DNA of 64,000 bases. It comes from Agelas oroides (lineage: Eukaryota > Porifera > Demospongiae > Agelasida > Agelasidae). The notes under the pieces were generated by a model. It saw only the letters and a program-made list of their open reading frames with translations. It was not told the DNA's origin and made no database searches. Both the position numbers and the translations under genes were made by a program. This document shows positions 62,911 through 64,000 of this stretch, one piece after another. Where the stretch lies: contig OX422184.1 in assembly GCA_949130485.1 (NCBI GenBank), positions 14,420,405-14,484,404 of the forward strand, read 5' to 3'. Each line of letters opens with the position of its first letter. Positions within the stretch are counted from its first letter, which is position 1.

Positions 62911-64000
62911 TGCAAATGCCAATCAGAAGGGCCAGGGGCCGAATGAATAAGTACAAGGGACACATCTGGTCAGCACGGATTGAGCGACCTAAATAAGCGC
63001 TATTTTCAACTCGAATTTTCTTGAGAACCATGTGGATCACAGCAAAGCGGTTTGTGCTAGATGGTAGCTGAAAGCATTGTCTTTCGAACGAATCTTGTTA
63101 TAAACATGCAGAGTGAAGTGCTGGGTTTTAACAACGGGAAATATCAGCCTCCTCCAAATCGCAAGGCAGCGATGTGGTCACAGAAGCTACTGCAGACACC
63201 CAGCTCACAGCAGATATGGGCTGTTTGTGCCCACATATGTTTAGTACATGGGTGGAAGGCTTCACAAGTCTGTGTCTCTAGTTTAGTTAGGAAACTAGAG
63301 ACGGTGAAATTTTGATAAATTTACAATGTTTACTGTATACAACTTCAATTGTATTGACTGCCGTTGTATGGAGATAAAATACTTACAAGTCTAGTAATTC
63401 ATCAATTTCTGGATCATCCACCTCCAGACACTGTCAAGGGCTAGTCAATCATAAAATTCTGTTGCCTGAGAAGCATTTGCGACCAGATCAAGATTTTTGA
63501 TTGGCGAAAATGCGCTTCAATGCTTGATTGTTCCCTTCCGAAGCTCTTGATCGCTTCATTACTGTGGCTCAAAGGCCAAATTGGCAGCCGTGTGTTCTTA
63601 GTGTCATTGATTTGTTGATTTTGCAGTTCGTTTAATCCATTGATCAGCTCTTAAAAAGACGATCACTTCATTCCATTTTGATCTCGGTTGCAAACGCTAC
63701 AACAGGGGAAATACAAGTGACTACCTCTTCATTGTATCTCATTCTCCTCACCATCACGTTCTGAACTCATCTCCTAAGGTGTTGTGTGTATTCACAATTT
63801 GAGTTTATCTATTTAGGTAGCCACATAATCAGGCTCTTCCCACTGAAAAGGGAGAGAGCCTGGTATTTTTTATCACATGCATGATGGTAGACTAGTCTCG
63901 CAAGCCCGACCCACTTCTGCAAGAGAAGGGGGCTATTTACAATGGTTGAGTAATTTTGTGTAATGGCATTGTGATAAGCTAGCCTTTCCTTTATTCTCTA
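62911..64000. other. Right end of window: no gene; partial fold-back element at 63892 onward
   Basis: A small hairpin (CAGGCTCTTCCCACT against AGGGAGAGAGCCTG) lies at 63830-63864. TAGTCTCGCAAGCCCGACCC from 63895 looks like the left end of a TAGYCTCG-family element that continues outside or is truncated. No coding sequence is recognised. Confidence 0.4.

Overview
This is animal nuclear DNA, most likely from an early-branching marine invertebrate such as a demosponge. The reasons are short GT-AG introns, long stretches without genes, dense fold-back repeats whose tips read TAGCCTCGTTCCCAGGCC or TAGTCTCGTGCCCAGACC, and a mix of non-LTR, Penelope-like, tyrosine-recombinase, piggyBac-type, Crypton-like and KDZ-like elements. 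The species is inferred, not read from the sequence. There are no prokaryotic operons, and I see no convincing tRNA or rRNA gene and no CRISPR array.

Layout. 1-3.2 kb: a non-LTR retrotransposon (minus strand, running off the left edge) whose ORF1 and ORF2 lie in one frame, separated by a single UGA followed by CUA. 3.2-4.9 kb: a TATA-less promoter and two related 33-codon first exons, separated by two inverted-repeat elements. 5-11 kb: fold-back elements and no recognisable gene. 11,052-21,340: a complete 10.3-kb DNA transposon with 9-bp target duplications, inverted ends, minisatellites in both arms, and two divergent spliced genes (a DDE transposase of KDZ type and a P-loop ATPase). 21-30 kb: more fold-back elements with the same tips and 9-bp duplications, and two minisatellites. 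30-37 kb: a 66-bp satellite split by a 5.6-kb Ngaro/PAT-type tyrosine-recombinase retrotransposon with split direct repeats and no target duplication. 37-39 kb: possible host exons and a decayed Penelope-like element. 39.4-48.4 kb: a virus-like island with a protein-primed family B DNA polymerase, a C5-cytosine methyltransferase, small zinc-binding, acidic and proline-rich proteins, and a 1.7-kb tandem duplication of the polymerase 3' end. 48.6-64 kb: two related piggyBac-type MITEs, a 5'-truncated LINE, two broken Crypton-like recombinase copies and small repeats.

How the parts relate. The 10.3-kb transposon and at least six small palindromic elements share terminal bases and a 9-bp duplication, so the two-gene element is a candidate source of the enzyme that moves the small ones. 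The polymerase, methyltransferase and neighbours look like one inserted viral or virus-like replicon, but no capsid, integrase or termini are visible. Exon models were built by hand from splice signals and reading-frame continuity; the two in the big transposon sum to whole codon numbers (632 and 904 codons including stops).
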